Under the pieces are notes generated by a model. That model was not told where the DNA came from. It worked only from the letters and a program-made list of their open reading frames with translations, and made no database searches. Below, one piece after another: positions 22,871 to 34,714 of a DNA stretch of 64,000 nt; the first letter of the stretch is position 1; the number at the start of each line of letters is the position of its first letter. Location of the stretch: assembly GCA_030340625.1 (NCBI GenBank), contig JAOPHQ010005759.1, positions 28,264-92,263 on the forward strand. The letters run 5' to 3'. The position numbers and the translations under genes were made by a program. This DNA is from Merluccius polli (Eukaryota; Chordata; Actinopteri; Gadiformes; Merlucciidae).

Positions 22871-24187
22871 TGTCGAGTAAAGTGCTGCACCAATACAAAG
22901 TCACAAATTGCCTGACAACGCCACCTTGGGAGTTTCACCCAAAGAATTATTTAATATCTCTAGTAAGACACACAAGTTCGTTACTTTAGGCAAAATACGT
23001 GAAATCCGGATACTTTATAAAATATGTTTTATTACAAACTATCAATTAAACAGGTTAAAAACCAATTACAAAGATAAAGAACAAAAAAAGAAATAAGGAG
23101 CAGGAGCTGTAGCGTACTGGTGCAGAGGGGAACTAGTGAAGGGAGTGGGAGTCTACAAAAATGAAAATATTCAAATGAAAAATAATTAACACTCAACCAC
23201 ACAGCACACAAAAGGGAAGGACACCACCCGGGTCACCAACACCACCACCGGCCTACAGCAACTGCAAAACAAACAAATTGTTACAAACATAATCATAAAG
23301 TAAACATACAAAATAAACAAAGGGGCAGGTAACTACTACACTAAAACACACTGCCCAAAATGAAATAAACAAGGTTAAACAAACACTGGTCACAAACAAT
23401 ATTAAACTAAATTAATTAAAGAAAGAAACGGCACTGTATCGCCACATTTAATATCAGTCCCGTACACAACCCCAATCAATGTGTAACGCAGCCAGGGTCG
23501 AGCCGGGAGCTGGGCGATACTTCAAGGGACCCCAGCAGAGCGGGCAAGCACCGCAGTAAGGGCAAGGCAGAAGAGCAAGCAAGCAAGCAAGCGGGAGAGC
23601 AAGCAAGCAAGCAAGCAGCAGCAGCAAACTGCAACAGGGGACGAAGAAGACGATGCAGCAGCGACTCTAATCAGCTGGTGTGGTGACGTCACACCACCGG
23701 GGGACTCCGTCAGCTGATGAGCCGTCCTATTGTAAAAAACTAAATTAGTATCCTAAGCTAAAAGTGAGTAAACTGGGAAGGCAAAAATGATAGCATACCT
23801 TCTAGTAGGTTCACACAGGCGTAGAGTGAGGGAGAGAGGAAACCTGCACGGTTACCGGCAATTTACCACACTAGTATTCAGCCAGCGGAGATGACAACCA
23901 TAACAGAGAGAGAGCTACACAGAAGATGCTAAATCACAGGAGCACGGCATTCCGTCGCGCTCTGCAAGGAGATACAAATTATTTTAGCATACCGAGAGAG
24001 AGAGCAAGACTAACAACTAGGGTGAAGCAGCGGCAGCATTACCTGAGAGGCAAGGACGTCCGGGATGGAAATGACGCAATGGGGGGAGCGCAAGACAGGG
24101 AGAGCTGCCACTTATATACTGCCACAGCTGGATCAATTATTGGCTACCAGCTGTGTTAATTAAGGGCAGCTCCCTCTTTCTGCTACA
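22871..24187 (-). mobile_element. Unclassified insertion with minus-strand promoter-like features
   Basis: This block interrupts the retroviral remnant. On the minus strand it starts with TGTAGCAGAAAG at 24187, has a TATATAAG box (24111-24118) and ends near an AATAAA signal (about 23020). It may be a non-autonomous LTR element or gene fragment; no target duplication or protein is evident. AAGC and AG tracts lie at 23570-23625. Confidence 0.35.
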
Positions 24188-26512
24188 CAAACGAAATGTT
24201 ATGTGTGCTAAAAGTCATCAAGATACATTGTATATAATAAATATTGAATATAATTGGGGAATCTGTCAACAAGAGATTGAGGAGTTACACTAAAAAACAA
24301 GAACAGGAAAGACAACAACTTGAAAGAAATCAAATGTCGACAGTGAGCCCAAATGACGATGCATGGTCAATACCCTTATGTTGAGGCAATGTTTGATGTA
24401 TATGGGATCAAGTGAATACAGTAAATCTATAGAAGGACATAGAATTGTCTAGCCTAGTCCTAACTAGACCTTCGTACTCATTTCATTCATACTCATGGTC
24501 TAGAACTGCTATAGAGACAAACGATTTCTCACTTGAAGGCGGGTGCTGTTGAAGTTTAAAACCTATTGGCTCTGCCCAGTGCCACTCTGGATCTGCCTTA
24601 ACCAATCGCTAACGTTTGGTCGTGACGTATTTCATGCGCCGGAAACCACGTTGCGCGCAGTATACAAACGGCAGATGCAGTGAGCATTAGCATGCTGGTT
24701 CCGCCCGCCTCCGTACTTCCGCTCAATAACTGAAATTCGCGCACGACCTATACGTCACTGTTCTCAGGCCGCGCCTCCTGTTCGCTGATTGGAAGGCACA
24801 TTTGAAGGAAAAGAAATCGTTCTGCCATGCAGCACTCCCAGACCTAGTACTGAAGTGAAATGAAAATTGAGCGGAAGTATGGAGGCGGGCGGAACCAGGC
24901 TAAGAATTGTCCAATAGAATAGGAGAATTTTCTGTACCTAAAGGGGTTGAGCTTTATGTAGAGCAGGGATTAGAATGTTTCCAAAACGATGAAGGAAATG
25001 TAGAAGATAATGATAATGATGTAGGCATGATAGAAGAGGATCTATATGACACCATTTGGAATGTCACCAAAAACTGTATTGATCGATACCAAACAAGAAG
25101 ACTAGCGCCTATTATATAAGGGGATAGAGCCAGTGAACATCTTATGTCATATATGACATTCCAGTGGCATAATTTATATCAAAATTAGGACAATGATAAT
25201 GAGGAAATGGAAATCGAGGGTAGTTTACTTGAAGTGTATCCATTTTAAATACTCAAGCTTACTAATGACTGTTCAATGACTATATTGGACCAGTGTGACC
25301 ATAAATATTCATTTATTCGCTAATATTCACCTATTATTTGAACCATCTATGTATACACATTTGTTTGATATATTAAGTGTGCACAGAAATTCACTTATTA
25401 ACAATTATTTACTATTGTCAATATAAATGGGAATCAGCCTTCAAACTTTAACAGGGAACCAGTACTAATGATCACCTAAAGGGAACAAAGTAGATGATAA
25501 GTAACAAGGGGGGATCATTTGAATATTAATTAGCAATAATAACAAATTATGGGAAAATTAATTAATAATGATAGAAAATTATTTGGTTCATTCAGGATTT
25601 TGGACACGGCTGATCTATAATTACACTGTAATAACAATTGTTCACATACTGATTATGTTGTGTCAGATATTTTTCTGTAAAGATACGGTTTGGTTCTGGA
25701 ATTTCTTCCTCTCAGGACAATAGAGGGAGGTCCATGAGAGAAAGGACAGTTGAACTGGGGCTCCTGCCCTAAATGGACTCAGAGACTCATAACTGGACAT
25801 TGGAATGGACTGCAAACACGGGATGAACAACAGGAATATTGCTTCCTGTTACCAGCTGTTGATCATAATTTCTATACTAGGAGACAACATGACTGATAGC
25901 TTTATCTGAATGTGATGTGTTTTTATGTTTTATATTTTAGATTTTCTTTAATTCCTTTAATGATTGATTATTTACAAGTGGTTGGTGTTGACAGTTGTTA
26001 ACACTCTGTAATGATGATTGTTGTGCATTGACAGTGATTAGATTGAAGAGAAGTGCCTCATCCTGATTGGCTTGTGGGTGAGATCTTCTCTAGATTAGGA
26101 AACCGTCATGCTACTCTTTTTACATCTCCTAGAGGTGGTTTTCGACTGGATGATGGTAACCCGAACTGGATAGACCTCGCTTCAGCTGCTGAACGGCTAA
26201 CTGGGGAGAGTGCTTCCAGTTGGGTGAGACTAGCTCATGAATTTGGCCTTATTAGAACAATTGAATAGTTTACCTAGTCTAAAATAAAATAAAATAATGT
26301 GTGCATAAGATCCAAAGTTATGCTAAAAGACTAAATTAGTTGTTCCAAAGAGCTTGATAAATTATGACCTAGAATCACTGTCATATATTTTATGTTATCA
26401 TCAAAATATGAGGGAAAGCTTTTTGAGAGAATGCAAGCGAGAAGACTGAATGCTACATGCTTAACTTTGTGTTAGTTTCCCGTGACTTCTTCAAAGTCAC
26501 GAGGGGGGAATA
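24188..26512 (+). pseudogene. 3' internal part of an endogenous retrovirus (decayed)
   Basis: A/T-rich sequence leading into the LTR at 26513. Two short open frames stand out: 24907-25119, acidic in its middle part, and 26053-26268, with a NWIDLASAAERLTG stretch. I recognise neither; position suggests envelope or accessory genes. A purine tract (about 26500-26511) precedes the LTR as a polypurine tract should. Gag and pol of this copy are not found here. Confidence 0.45.
24450..24902. mobile_element. MITE with 9-bp target duplication
   Basis: The inverted ends TAGCCTAGTCC and (inverted) TAGCCTGGTTCC are flanked by the direct repeat AGAATTGTC (24441-24449 and 24903-24911). A stronger inner inverted repeat (GGTTCCGCCCGCCTCCGTAC and its complement) lies near 24694 and 24897. 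It sits in the retroviral remnant. Confidence 0.78.
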
Positions 26513-27072
26513 TGTAGTGTATTTTCTGTTACAGGTTGTTCTCCTTATTTCTTTTGTTCATCATATTCACTCATCCTTTACACAAAGAATGCTTCTGCTC
26601 TAGGAGAAGAACACAGAGGTGTCCTCTTACAACTTAGAAACATAGATAAACCTAAATGCTAACGGTGTAAATTAAAGGAGACAAACAGACATCCCTAAGT
26701 GCTAATTGTTTACGTTATAAGCTCTCTCCCATGTCCTGGGACTTTGGGGTTATCTTGGTCATAAAATCTAAACGTTATCTGCTAGCCAGGGAGGGCAGTT
26801 TCGGCCCTCGGAAATGAGCCAAGTATGGTATGGTCTGGCTCAGGCCTATAAGAAGTGTGTGCATTAGAGAGGATTCAGGGTTTCGGACCCCATTGGGGGA
26901 TTCGGACCCAGATTCGGAGAAGATTTGGCCACCATTCAGATGCATTGAATGTCATCCTGCTTGTGTTCTCTGTTAAATAAAAAGTTATTTACTCAGACAC
27001 TTTTGGGAGCGGACCTCCATCATTTCATCATCCACAAACCAGTATTCTGGCAGCCGAGAAGAATATACTACA
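26513..27072 (+). repeat. Retroviral LTR (plus orientation)
   Basis: 560 bp from TGTAGTGTATTTT to ...ATACTACA, preceded by a purine tract. It has a TATAAG box (26847-26852) and AATAAA (26976-26981). It is similar to the reverse complement of 40166-40614, especially over the 3' 230 bp. Confidence 0.78.
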
Positions 27073-27123
27073 CCCTCGTAGTATTATTTATTGAGTTACG
27101 CAATTATTACCATAAATACTTAC

Positions 27124-27282
27124 ATGGCCAAAGCGAACAGTGCGTTGATCCAGCATTCCAAGAAATGGTTGGCTAGACAACCCTGGTGCTGCCATCTTCA
27201 GCTCTGCAAAAGAAAACAGGACATCTGTTGTGTACACAGTTGAATAGCGAGAAGTGGCAGGCCAGTAGTCATTATGGATCTG
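27124..27282 (-). pseudogene. Second KDZ transposase fragment (single exon)
   Basis: On the minus strand this encodes a segment (DYWPATSRYSTVYTTD, then KMAAPGLSSQPFLGMLDQR) clearly homologous to exon 7 of the KDZ gene at 3448-3680 (GYWPGNVDFQTVYSTD, KVSAPGLSRQAFVKMLDNR). It keeps a GTAAGT donor at its 3' end. The 5' side is cut by the Harbinger element, and the LTR lies 50 bp beyond the donor. It is too diverged to be a recent copy of the first gene. Confidence 0.82.
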
Positions 27283-27893
27283 AGTATTCACAAAGGATCT
27301 TAGCGCTAAAAGTAACTCCTAACTGGCGAATTTAGGAGAAACTCCTAAAAATAATGGGCGTGTCAGTCTTAAATTTAGGACTCCTAATTTTTTTCACTAA
27401 GAGCAATTCACAAAGTATTTTAGGCCTAAAAGTAACACCTAAGTCTAGGAGAGCCTAAAAGTCCCCGAGAGGACTCCTAACTCACTAAGACCTCACAGAA
27501 TCGGAAAATGACTGCGAGACGAAATGTTTTGGAGACAATGGAAGACTGAATTGATCAAGAGATATAGGCTAAATCGTGAGGGTATAAAACTTGTTGTGCA
27601 ATTAGTACGGGATGCAATAACATCCCCGACTAACAGGAATAACTCGATTAGGAAATAAAATGTTTGGCAACACCATATTTAGCAACAGGGAAAATGCAAC
27701 TTTGCAATGCCGACGATTTAGGAATATCGCAACCATCAGTCAGCCATAAACCAAACCATCAACGCGCTCTGTAGACCACATATCAATTCAATTAAATTCA
27801 AACTTTATTAAGGACACATCTCATGAAAGGTCCATAACACCAACACAACACAATAATAATAAAATAATAAAAATAGAATAGAAAATACATACA

Positions 27894-27938
<45 letters not shown>

Positions 27939-29165
27939 CACAATGATCATATATTTACATACAGGCTAGAAGAGCTGACAGAGCTCAGTTCAAAGTTGGT
28001 TAAGGCTGAAATAATACCATTAATATCATCCAACAGTTTATCCGGTTTCCTTTGGACAATCAACAACTACACAGGATCAAAGCCAACTTCATGGCATGCA
28101 GGTATGCCCGGTGGTGTGGTCGGTGCTATTGACGGGACGCACATACAAATAATTGCGCCATCAAAAGGTGAGGACGTGTTCGTCAATAGAAAGAAAGTAT
28201 ATACATCAACACGCAGATTGTTTTTGATGCAACTTTTAACATTCTTGATGTGGTTGCAGAGTGGCCTGCAGGGTCTACCCGTGATCCGCGTATTTTAATG
28301 GAGAGCAGTCTGAGGCGTGAGGCGCCGTGTACCAGTTGGGTGTCACTTGCTGGGTGACAGTAGCTATCCCTGCAAGACGTCTTGACACCCTATCTCAATC
28401 CACAACCGGGAGCACAGTTAAAGTATAACATGTAAGTGATTACGCAGATTACGCTTAGTCCTATGCGTAAAAAACATCGTATTAGCTCTTTGTCGCCTTT
28501 TATTTGTTGAATCCATATTTATTATTGTTTAATGTTTTCCTGCTCTATATATGTTAGGGCACACAAAAATACACGAAATCTTGTGGAGAGAGGATGTGAT
28601 CACAGTGATCACTGTATGCGTCAATATCCACAACCGGTATGGGCTGTTATTTAAAGTGTTGAATAGTGGAGATATGCTGGATAATAGTTTGCTGCTTTAA
28701 ATTGTCTCCTTGAATTAATGCAATTTACGTATTTTTATTGTTTGCTTTTTCTCTCTCTCTTTAACGTGCATATAGGCTACAACGTCATTATCGTGGTCTG
28801 CACAAACTTGTCGTCATGCGTGTATTCTGCTAACTGCACTGTCCATAACTATTTGATAGGAATGTCTAGCCTAGGCTACTTCCTTGTTCTTCGGTGATTT
28901 AGTGGGCTCGTTTCCACAGAGACCGCCTGCTCTGAACAACCAATCACCGTACTGACCGCTTCCAAACTCGTGCACGAGAATCGACGTAATCCATAGCAAC
29001 GGCGCGTCACTCTTAGTTCACTCTTACTGATTTATCCTGAGTATGAGTAGGTCTCAGCGGCTTTGTGAATAACTTTTAAGAAAAAACTCCTACGTAAAAT
29101 GTTTTAGCGCGAGTTAGGAGCACTCCTAGCGGTAAGATAAAATGCTTTGTGAATACGGCCCCTGA
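27283..29165 (+). mobile_element. Decayed PIF/Harbinger transposon
   Basis: Ends share GTATTCACAAAG (27290-27301) and its complement CTTTGTGAATAC (about 29142-29153), typical of fish Harbinger elements. A HARBI1-like N-terminus is readable at 27545-27780 (LIKRYRLNREGIKLVVQLV, then LGISQPSVSHK) with stops. The nuclease segment is at 28100-28345 (GVVGAIDGTHIQIIAPSK holds the first catalytic aspartate) and changes frame near 28200. The last part of the nuclease is missing. The middle is interrupted by retroposon-like sequence and a CA tract. Confidence 0.75.
27785..27965 (-). repeat. Retroposon tail and (CA)n inside the Harbinger element
   Basis: The minus strand reads AATAAAGTTTGAATTTAATT, like the 3' end of fish LINE/SINE copies; next to it is a CA microsatellite (27896-27931). 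Confidence 0.5.
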
Positions 29166-29169
29166 TGTC

Positions 29170-31060
29170 TAAATGGTCTCTCGGGTGTGGGAATGTGTCC
29201 CACCGGAGTAGTGATTGTGTTTTCTTATGTTGTTTTCTGCACATACTACACAATCATTGAGCTGATTATCAATCATTGTTTGCAAGTATGGTGACAAAAA
29301 TCTTGTTTTCTGATAAAAACCTTGTTTTCTGATTTTAAAACCTTGTTTTCTGATTTCTTTCATTACCTCCCCCCTTGCGCCATGGTCAAAACCATGCGCA
29401 TCTTTAATGAGTATATGTAACAACTAGGGGTGTGAACGTGTACACGTGTACACGTGTAACCGGTTAGTAAATCATAACCGTTTAGGAAAAATCAGTAAAC
29501 GAAAACCGAAAAAAAAAGAATTCAAAATCTTCAATCAAAATGAACACATACTATTTATTTAGAGATTAATAAAGCTACAAATGTTCCACTTTGACAACGT
29601 TAATGCGCTAAGAAATGCACATGATAAATGTTGGGTAATTGACCACCGGGCATTACGTCATGTAACACTTAAGTTTCACGTTGGACTTGCGATGGCAGCT
29701 GACACGAAACAGCGAAGTGCGGCGTGGAGGTTTTTTGAAAAAAACGAGGAGACCAAGTGAAATGTACACTGTGTGGTGTACATTTGGCTTTTAAAAACAG
29801 GACAGGGTCGATGAACAATCACCTGCGCTGGAAACATCCGACAAGGTGGTCTGAAACGGAGGGGGGTGGGGCTAACGTCGGTGGCGGTGCTAGCGGTTCT
29901 GGGCCACAACAGACAACCATGCGGCATTTTGCAAGCAAGAAGTGTGAGAAGGGACGGAGCGACTCAATCATTTGAGTGGCAGCAGTGACGCGGAGGAATC
30001 TTTCTGAAAAGTGGCTGCACCCTCCATTGGTCGTATAGCGCGACTGCGGTCCACTTAAAAAATAAAAAAAAACGGTTAACCGTGTACACGACCGTGTACC
30101 GTTCACACCCCTAGTAACAACCAGGTAGGCGCAACAAAATGTCCATTCCACCACGCCATGCACCTCTATCAATGTCTGATTATGATTGTCCAACTCCTTG
30201 CTTGAGGCTAAGTTAGCTAAATAATTACCTTCTGCCTGTATCCCTCCTAAGGTGCTATGCCCTTTAACCTCAACTACAGCCAATCTAGTAGAAAGGGAAA
30301 TTGCAGCCAGTAAATCCTAAACCAAATTTTGATACAATATGGGTTTAACATCAACCGCTTTTAAACCATGCTGTTAACAAATTTACCAAATCATGCACTA
30401 TACCGAAAACAAAACGCAAATCCTTATACACCTTAAGGGTTTAAAAAGTTGACATGGCCTATTTATTGCCACCATTTCCACTGCTCAAGCCGACATGTCT
30501 GAGATCTATCCTATCCTCCAACTTTCAACCCAAATGGTTTCTCCTTTGATGGTTTCATCTTCTCGTCACTCTATGATCAAGTGAGTCAGCGCTCAGTGAC
30601 TTGGCCAAGTAATCGTGACTGTGCCTGCCTTAGGTTGTCCCGAGGTTTCAAGGTGGGATCTTACCCGTCATAGGCTAACCAGCCTTCCCTACTGGCCTGT
30701 TGCAGGATGCCGTGTATGGGGATAAATCCCTTCTGATTCTTATTTACAGCCCATATGATAGGTGGCTGTGGAGGAGTAGAGACAGATATCTATGACAGCT
30801 ATCCATGCAGTCATGTGTATGCGTAATGGAGACACCACACGTCGTTGACGCTGTAATTGTGACGCGGTGGTGGACAAAGCTAACAAATAAAGATTTTCAA
30901 CACAGCATAACAGCATTAGGTGTTGGCGTTCGCAAGGTAAACCCAATTCTTCCCAATTATATAAACAATCTAGCTTGTGCATTAGATCCCTTCCCAACAG
31001 ATTGCTGAAGTACTTTTCAACGATCACTTTAACCAGGTCATTGCAAATGTTCAAAGAACA
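29170..31060 (-). pseudogene. Endogenous retrovirus pol remnant
   Basis: Order on the minus strand: protease C-terminus-like NLLGRDLMHKL (about 31000-30960), a decayed stretch, an RNase H-like segment with AVVEVKGHST and QAEGNYLANLA (about 30283-30150), then an integrase zinc-binding segment (DAHGFDH, then CVVCAENN; about 29420-29170). The reading is broken by stops, a short internal duplication in the integrase part, and the hAT insertion at 29425-30113. The catalytic reverse transcriptase and integrase cores are not recognisable. Confidence 0.62.
29425..30113 (+). mobile_element. Internally deleted hAT element keeping a BED finger, 8-bp duplication
   Basis: Inverted ends TAGGGGTGTGAACG / CGTTCACACCCCTA; the direct repeat GTAACAAC flanks both (29417-29424 and 30114-30121). 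At 29693-29975 it retains the first coding part of a ZBED-type transposase: an ATG at 29693 (MAADTKQRSAAWRFFEKNEE), then, one frame over, a BED finger (KCTLCGVHLAFKN, NHLRWKHP). The catalytic and dimerisation regions are absent. Confidence 0.88.
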
Positions 31061-31691
31061 TTTGTCTGACTGAAGCAAATTTGACAATTAAACAAATAAA
31101 ACACAAACAACTAAAACAAAAACTACAACAACAACAACATGCAATCTATTTCAACAAACACATGGAAAGCGAGATATGGCTGGCCATAACAACAGTGGTG
31201 GGACTTATACCACGCAGTCCACTCTTCCCCCTTGGGGACACACCTACCGGTAGACCCTGGCAACCCAGAACAAACTTTTTTTTAACTAGTTGTTAACAAC
31301 ACCACACTATGGAGGTAAACTAAGCAACCCATGTGTATCAGGTTTTAATGAATAGTACCCAACTTAACTGAGCTGTTGGTCTGCTAATTGTCCCACAAAA
31401 TGCTAAAACACCTTTACACACAGTTAGAAAACAAATTCACAAAGAAAACAAATCAACAAAAAAACACAACAACAAACAGACACTAATACATAGTTGATCT
31501 CTTGATGTGAGCTTTCTATGTCCCAACAGATCCTTAAATGTTCTAATGTTCACAGCACTTTCTTTATTATGTTTTATTCTAACCCCTCTAAGTCCTGCGA
31601 TCCCCATGGGACATACTGAGCTTGTTGTCCCTTTACCACTTTGCACTGTAAGGTGACCTTGTGTGTCTCGAAAGGCACCTTCAAATAAAAT

Positions 31692-31696
<5 letters not shown>

Positions 31697-31732
<36 letters not shown>

Positions 31733-31733
31733 G
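31697..31733. repeat. (ATT)n microsatellite
   Basis: A run of about 12 ATT units. The neighbourhood 31090-31820 shows no clear gene. Confidence 0.9.
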
Positions 31734-31826
31734 GGTAAACTCCTGCATAAATCTTTATTGCCCCTCTCTCTCTTAGATCTCCTTATCTAAAGTACTTCTT
31801 GCAGCTCTCTTCTCCTCTTCTCTCTC

Positions 31827-32521
31827 TTAGATCTCCTGAGTTCTACTACTAGGGGCTCTGTCCTGATTTACTGTCCCTAAAATTGAGGGCCATGTGCTGG
31901 GTGCTGGAACCCTAACCACACATGGACACTTCCCATAGGTTGTTGTTTTTACAGAATGAGTTACCTGTTGGAACCACATATTTCTGCTTGCCCATGGGTC
32001 GGAGACCTGTAATACCGAAGAGTCAAACCCATATGCCTTCCATCTAGTATCTCGTTTTTGTATTGCATGCAAGTTTTCAACCTTCTCAGTCTGTGCCCAG
32101 CTGTTGTCCAACAGATTATAGTCAGTCATCGTGCTCTCAGTCTGAGTCATATTAAGTGGGCTCTGGGTAGTCTTAGGTCTTAGTGGATCTTGTGTGTTGG
32201 ACATAATAATGTGTTCAAATTTCTCATTACTATTGTTCTTTATTTCAGTAGAGTTTTCAGCGCTACACTTGGAGACTCTGTGGATGTCCCTGTGGATGTC
32301 ATAGATGTCGTAGACGTAGTAGCTAATTTCTGAGTTGTACCTATGGTCTCTGTAAATATCACAGATGTCATCATTGCTCTGTCAATGTCCTCTGTCATAT
32401 CCTCTCTTTTCTTCTGACTCATAACCACAGCTGTAGAGAATCTTATCTCCACAGCTTCGCTTATAAGGGTCCTGATAGTTGTAGATTCAGAAACTGTCCT
32501 TGTTGTAGTTATTGGTCTCAC
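31827..32521 (-). pseudogene. Possible retroviral envelope remnant
   Basis: Two nearby minus-strand open frames (32521-32240 and 32204-31827). The first is rich in threonine and serine; the second has a NMWFQQVTHSVKTTTYGKCPC stretch resembling the surface-protein region of fish endogenous retroviruses. It lies upstream of the pol remnant in the same orientation, which is the wrong order for one provirus. The identification is tentative. Confidence 0.3.
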
Positions 32522-32524
32522 ATC

Positions 32525-34137
32525 CCCTGCAGTTGATGTGTTAATACAATCTGTAAGTAGTAGATGCTATTTCTTCACCTTCCACTAAAAGTGTTGTTGC
32601 TATGGCGATCAGTTGCCGAATAACTGCCTGTGTTGTAGCATCACCTAAATCTGTTACGCATTGTTTTACGAATCGACGACGAGATGCACACGAGACGTTG
32701 ATCTTGGAGGGTTTTTTTTGTTTGTTTTTTAAAGGAGCCCCCGGCCGTGGTTAAGGCTTAAGGTTCTCGTGCAAATGTAGATAAAGGAAAAGAATAAAAC
32801 AGAGATTTAATGTCTATTTGAACAACGTGCTTCATATTACTGACAAGTTGACGCTTAAGAATAATTAATCGGCTTTGACACAAAAACACTTTTTAATCGC
32901 AGTAATGACATCTGTCAACATAGGGTTATTTATGAATTTAAAAGTCTCGATAATAAAATTCATGATCAAATAATGACCACCAATCAACAGAATTATTGTA
33001 CTAGGCCTCATTCTGCCTTCTCCCTTGCACCTCCAAGAGTGCAGTAGGGGCGTGGCCGCGTGTCTGTGTAACTTGTAGCTCCTCCTAAAACCCACACATT
33101 CGCAGTTCACTTGTTAATGTGATTACAGAGAGAGCAGACTTTGTCCAATGCTCTCTCCCCCCGCTAGGGGGAAACCTAGCGGCTCCCCGGTTAGAGAATT
33201 ATTTGTAACGCCCCTGCGAGTCTTTCTCCTACGTCAGCCAGCAGCTTCTTAATCTAAACAGTTTCTCCGATAAATAATAAGAATTCTTTCTACAATATTT
33301 ACATGAGTCGTCACTCCCACAATTAGACCACTTGTCATTAATAATATTTAGAGCTCAATTTACGAATAAGTAACTTCGTTCACGCATCTTTAGCACACTC
33401 ACGCAACTTAATAACATCTATAGACGCTATTCGTTTTACTTTGTTTTACAGTCCCTCACATGTCCATCGCAAGGCACTTGCAAAGAACAAACATAGACTA
33501 AGGTTAACTCTAATGATCTATATTAATTTCCTCTCTTATACACCAAATAACAGAACGATAATCGCCTTATCCTTTTGTCTTTCTCTACAGACAGACCACA
33601 TTTACGTCACAGTAACAGAGAACAGAAACACAATCAGACACAGAACATTAAACATTTAATGCTTATTTTGAAGCTTCTTAATTGTCCCTAGCCAACTTTT
33701 GGTTTTTATTCACGTTTTTTTTATTCTTTGTTATTTTACAGGCTTCTTACCCGGCTGGGCTTTTCACTTTATCATCTTCTTTATCACTACATTGACAGTT
33801 TACCATTTTGTGTTTCTGCATGAAAGTTCTCCAACGACTTACTTTACTTTAGCGCTGTCACAGTCACCGTCACGTTACTTTGGAAGCGTGCTTCATTCCA
33901 GTCATCACAAATGCACCTAAGTGCTCACATTCACTGACACGTATACTCTGATAGTGCCGCTTCACTCATTGCATTTTTTCACATTTGCCTTGGGCCGGGC
34001 CGCAAACTTCACTCATCAAATGTACCCAAGGCTTTTGTCTCACTCGAAACATGTGCCTCCTTTCACTCTGCATATTCAAATGCAATCCACACACACAAAT
34101 CTGAGCTGTCATTGGTTTTTTGTTCTCGAAACTGGTG
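32525..34137. other. Unassigned A/T-rich spacer
   Basis: No gene recognised. It probably belongs to the older retroviral and transposon debris into which the Gypsy element inserted. Confidence 0.4.
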
Positions 34138-34142
34138 CACAT

Positions 34143-34700
34143 TGTCATGGTTTGAGTTTTACGTTTCTGTGTTGTTGCTTGTTTTGTCCCTTCTCGTTTC
34201 CCCTGGCGTGTAGGTGCAAGGTAGTGGGCGTGGTAAGGTTGCCGGCACATTCAACGAGGCACACCTGGCTCTCATCATCAATCACTCCTCCTATATAACC
34301 CCGGTTCAATCTCCACTCCAGTGCCGAATTATTACAGATGTCACGTTAGTACTCATCGTGTGTTTTTTCTCGTTCACCTTTTTTGGTCACTACTGGCTCT
34401 AGTGTGTTTTTTTGTGATCTGACAGTTTCGTGTTTTTCTCCCGGTGGCTCTACGTGCCTTAGGTCTCCAGTGTGCCGCGTGCTTATGCCGTCCGCCGAAC
34501 GCCGTTTCCAGCCTACCGCGTGTCCCCCTTTCCTGGCATCCTGTGTCGGCAGCCTTCCCGTCTGCTGCCCTCCCTGCACGCCAGCGTCCTTAGTTATATC
34601 CCCTCCGTTTTTGATCCTTGTTTGATAAACCCTTTTTTCACCATCACCTCTCGTTGTCTCTGTCTCTGCTCCGGGGCCCTACTATTGCTAAACGTAACAG
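34143..34700 (+). repeat. Gypsy 5' LTR
   Basis: TGTCATGG...GTAACAG. TATATAA at 34292-34298; transcription is inferred to start near 34323, where GCCGAATTATT begins. Confidence 0.95.
34292..34333 (+). promoter_or_regulatory. Gypsy LTR core promoter and inferred transcript start
   Basis: TATATAA at 34292-34298 is followed about 25-30 bp later by GCCGAATTATT (34323-34333), the inferred 5' end of the RNA and complement of the primer site. Confidence 0.65.
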
Positions 34701-34711
34701 AATAATTCGGC
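34701..34711 (+). promoter_or_regulatory. Self-priming primer-binding site
   Basis: AATAATTCGGC directly follows the LTR. Its complement GCCGAATTATT occurs at 34323 in the LTR, at the expected RNA 5' end. The 11-nt match is the arrangement known for Tf1/sushi elements, which prime from their own RNA instead of a tRNA. Confidence 0.8.
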
Positions 34712-34714
34712 CAC

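Noticed and set aside
33441..34298. Hydrophobic plus-strand frames upstream of the Gypsy element
   Set aside because: Low-complexity T-rich DNA; no recognisable domain or splice structure.
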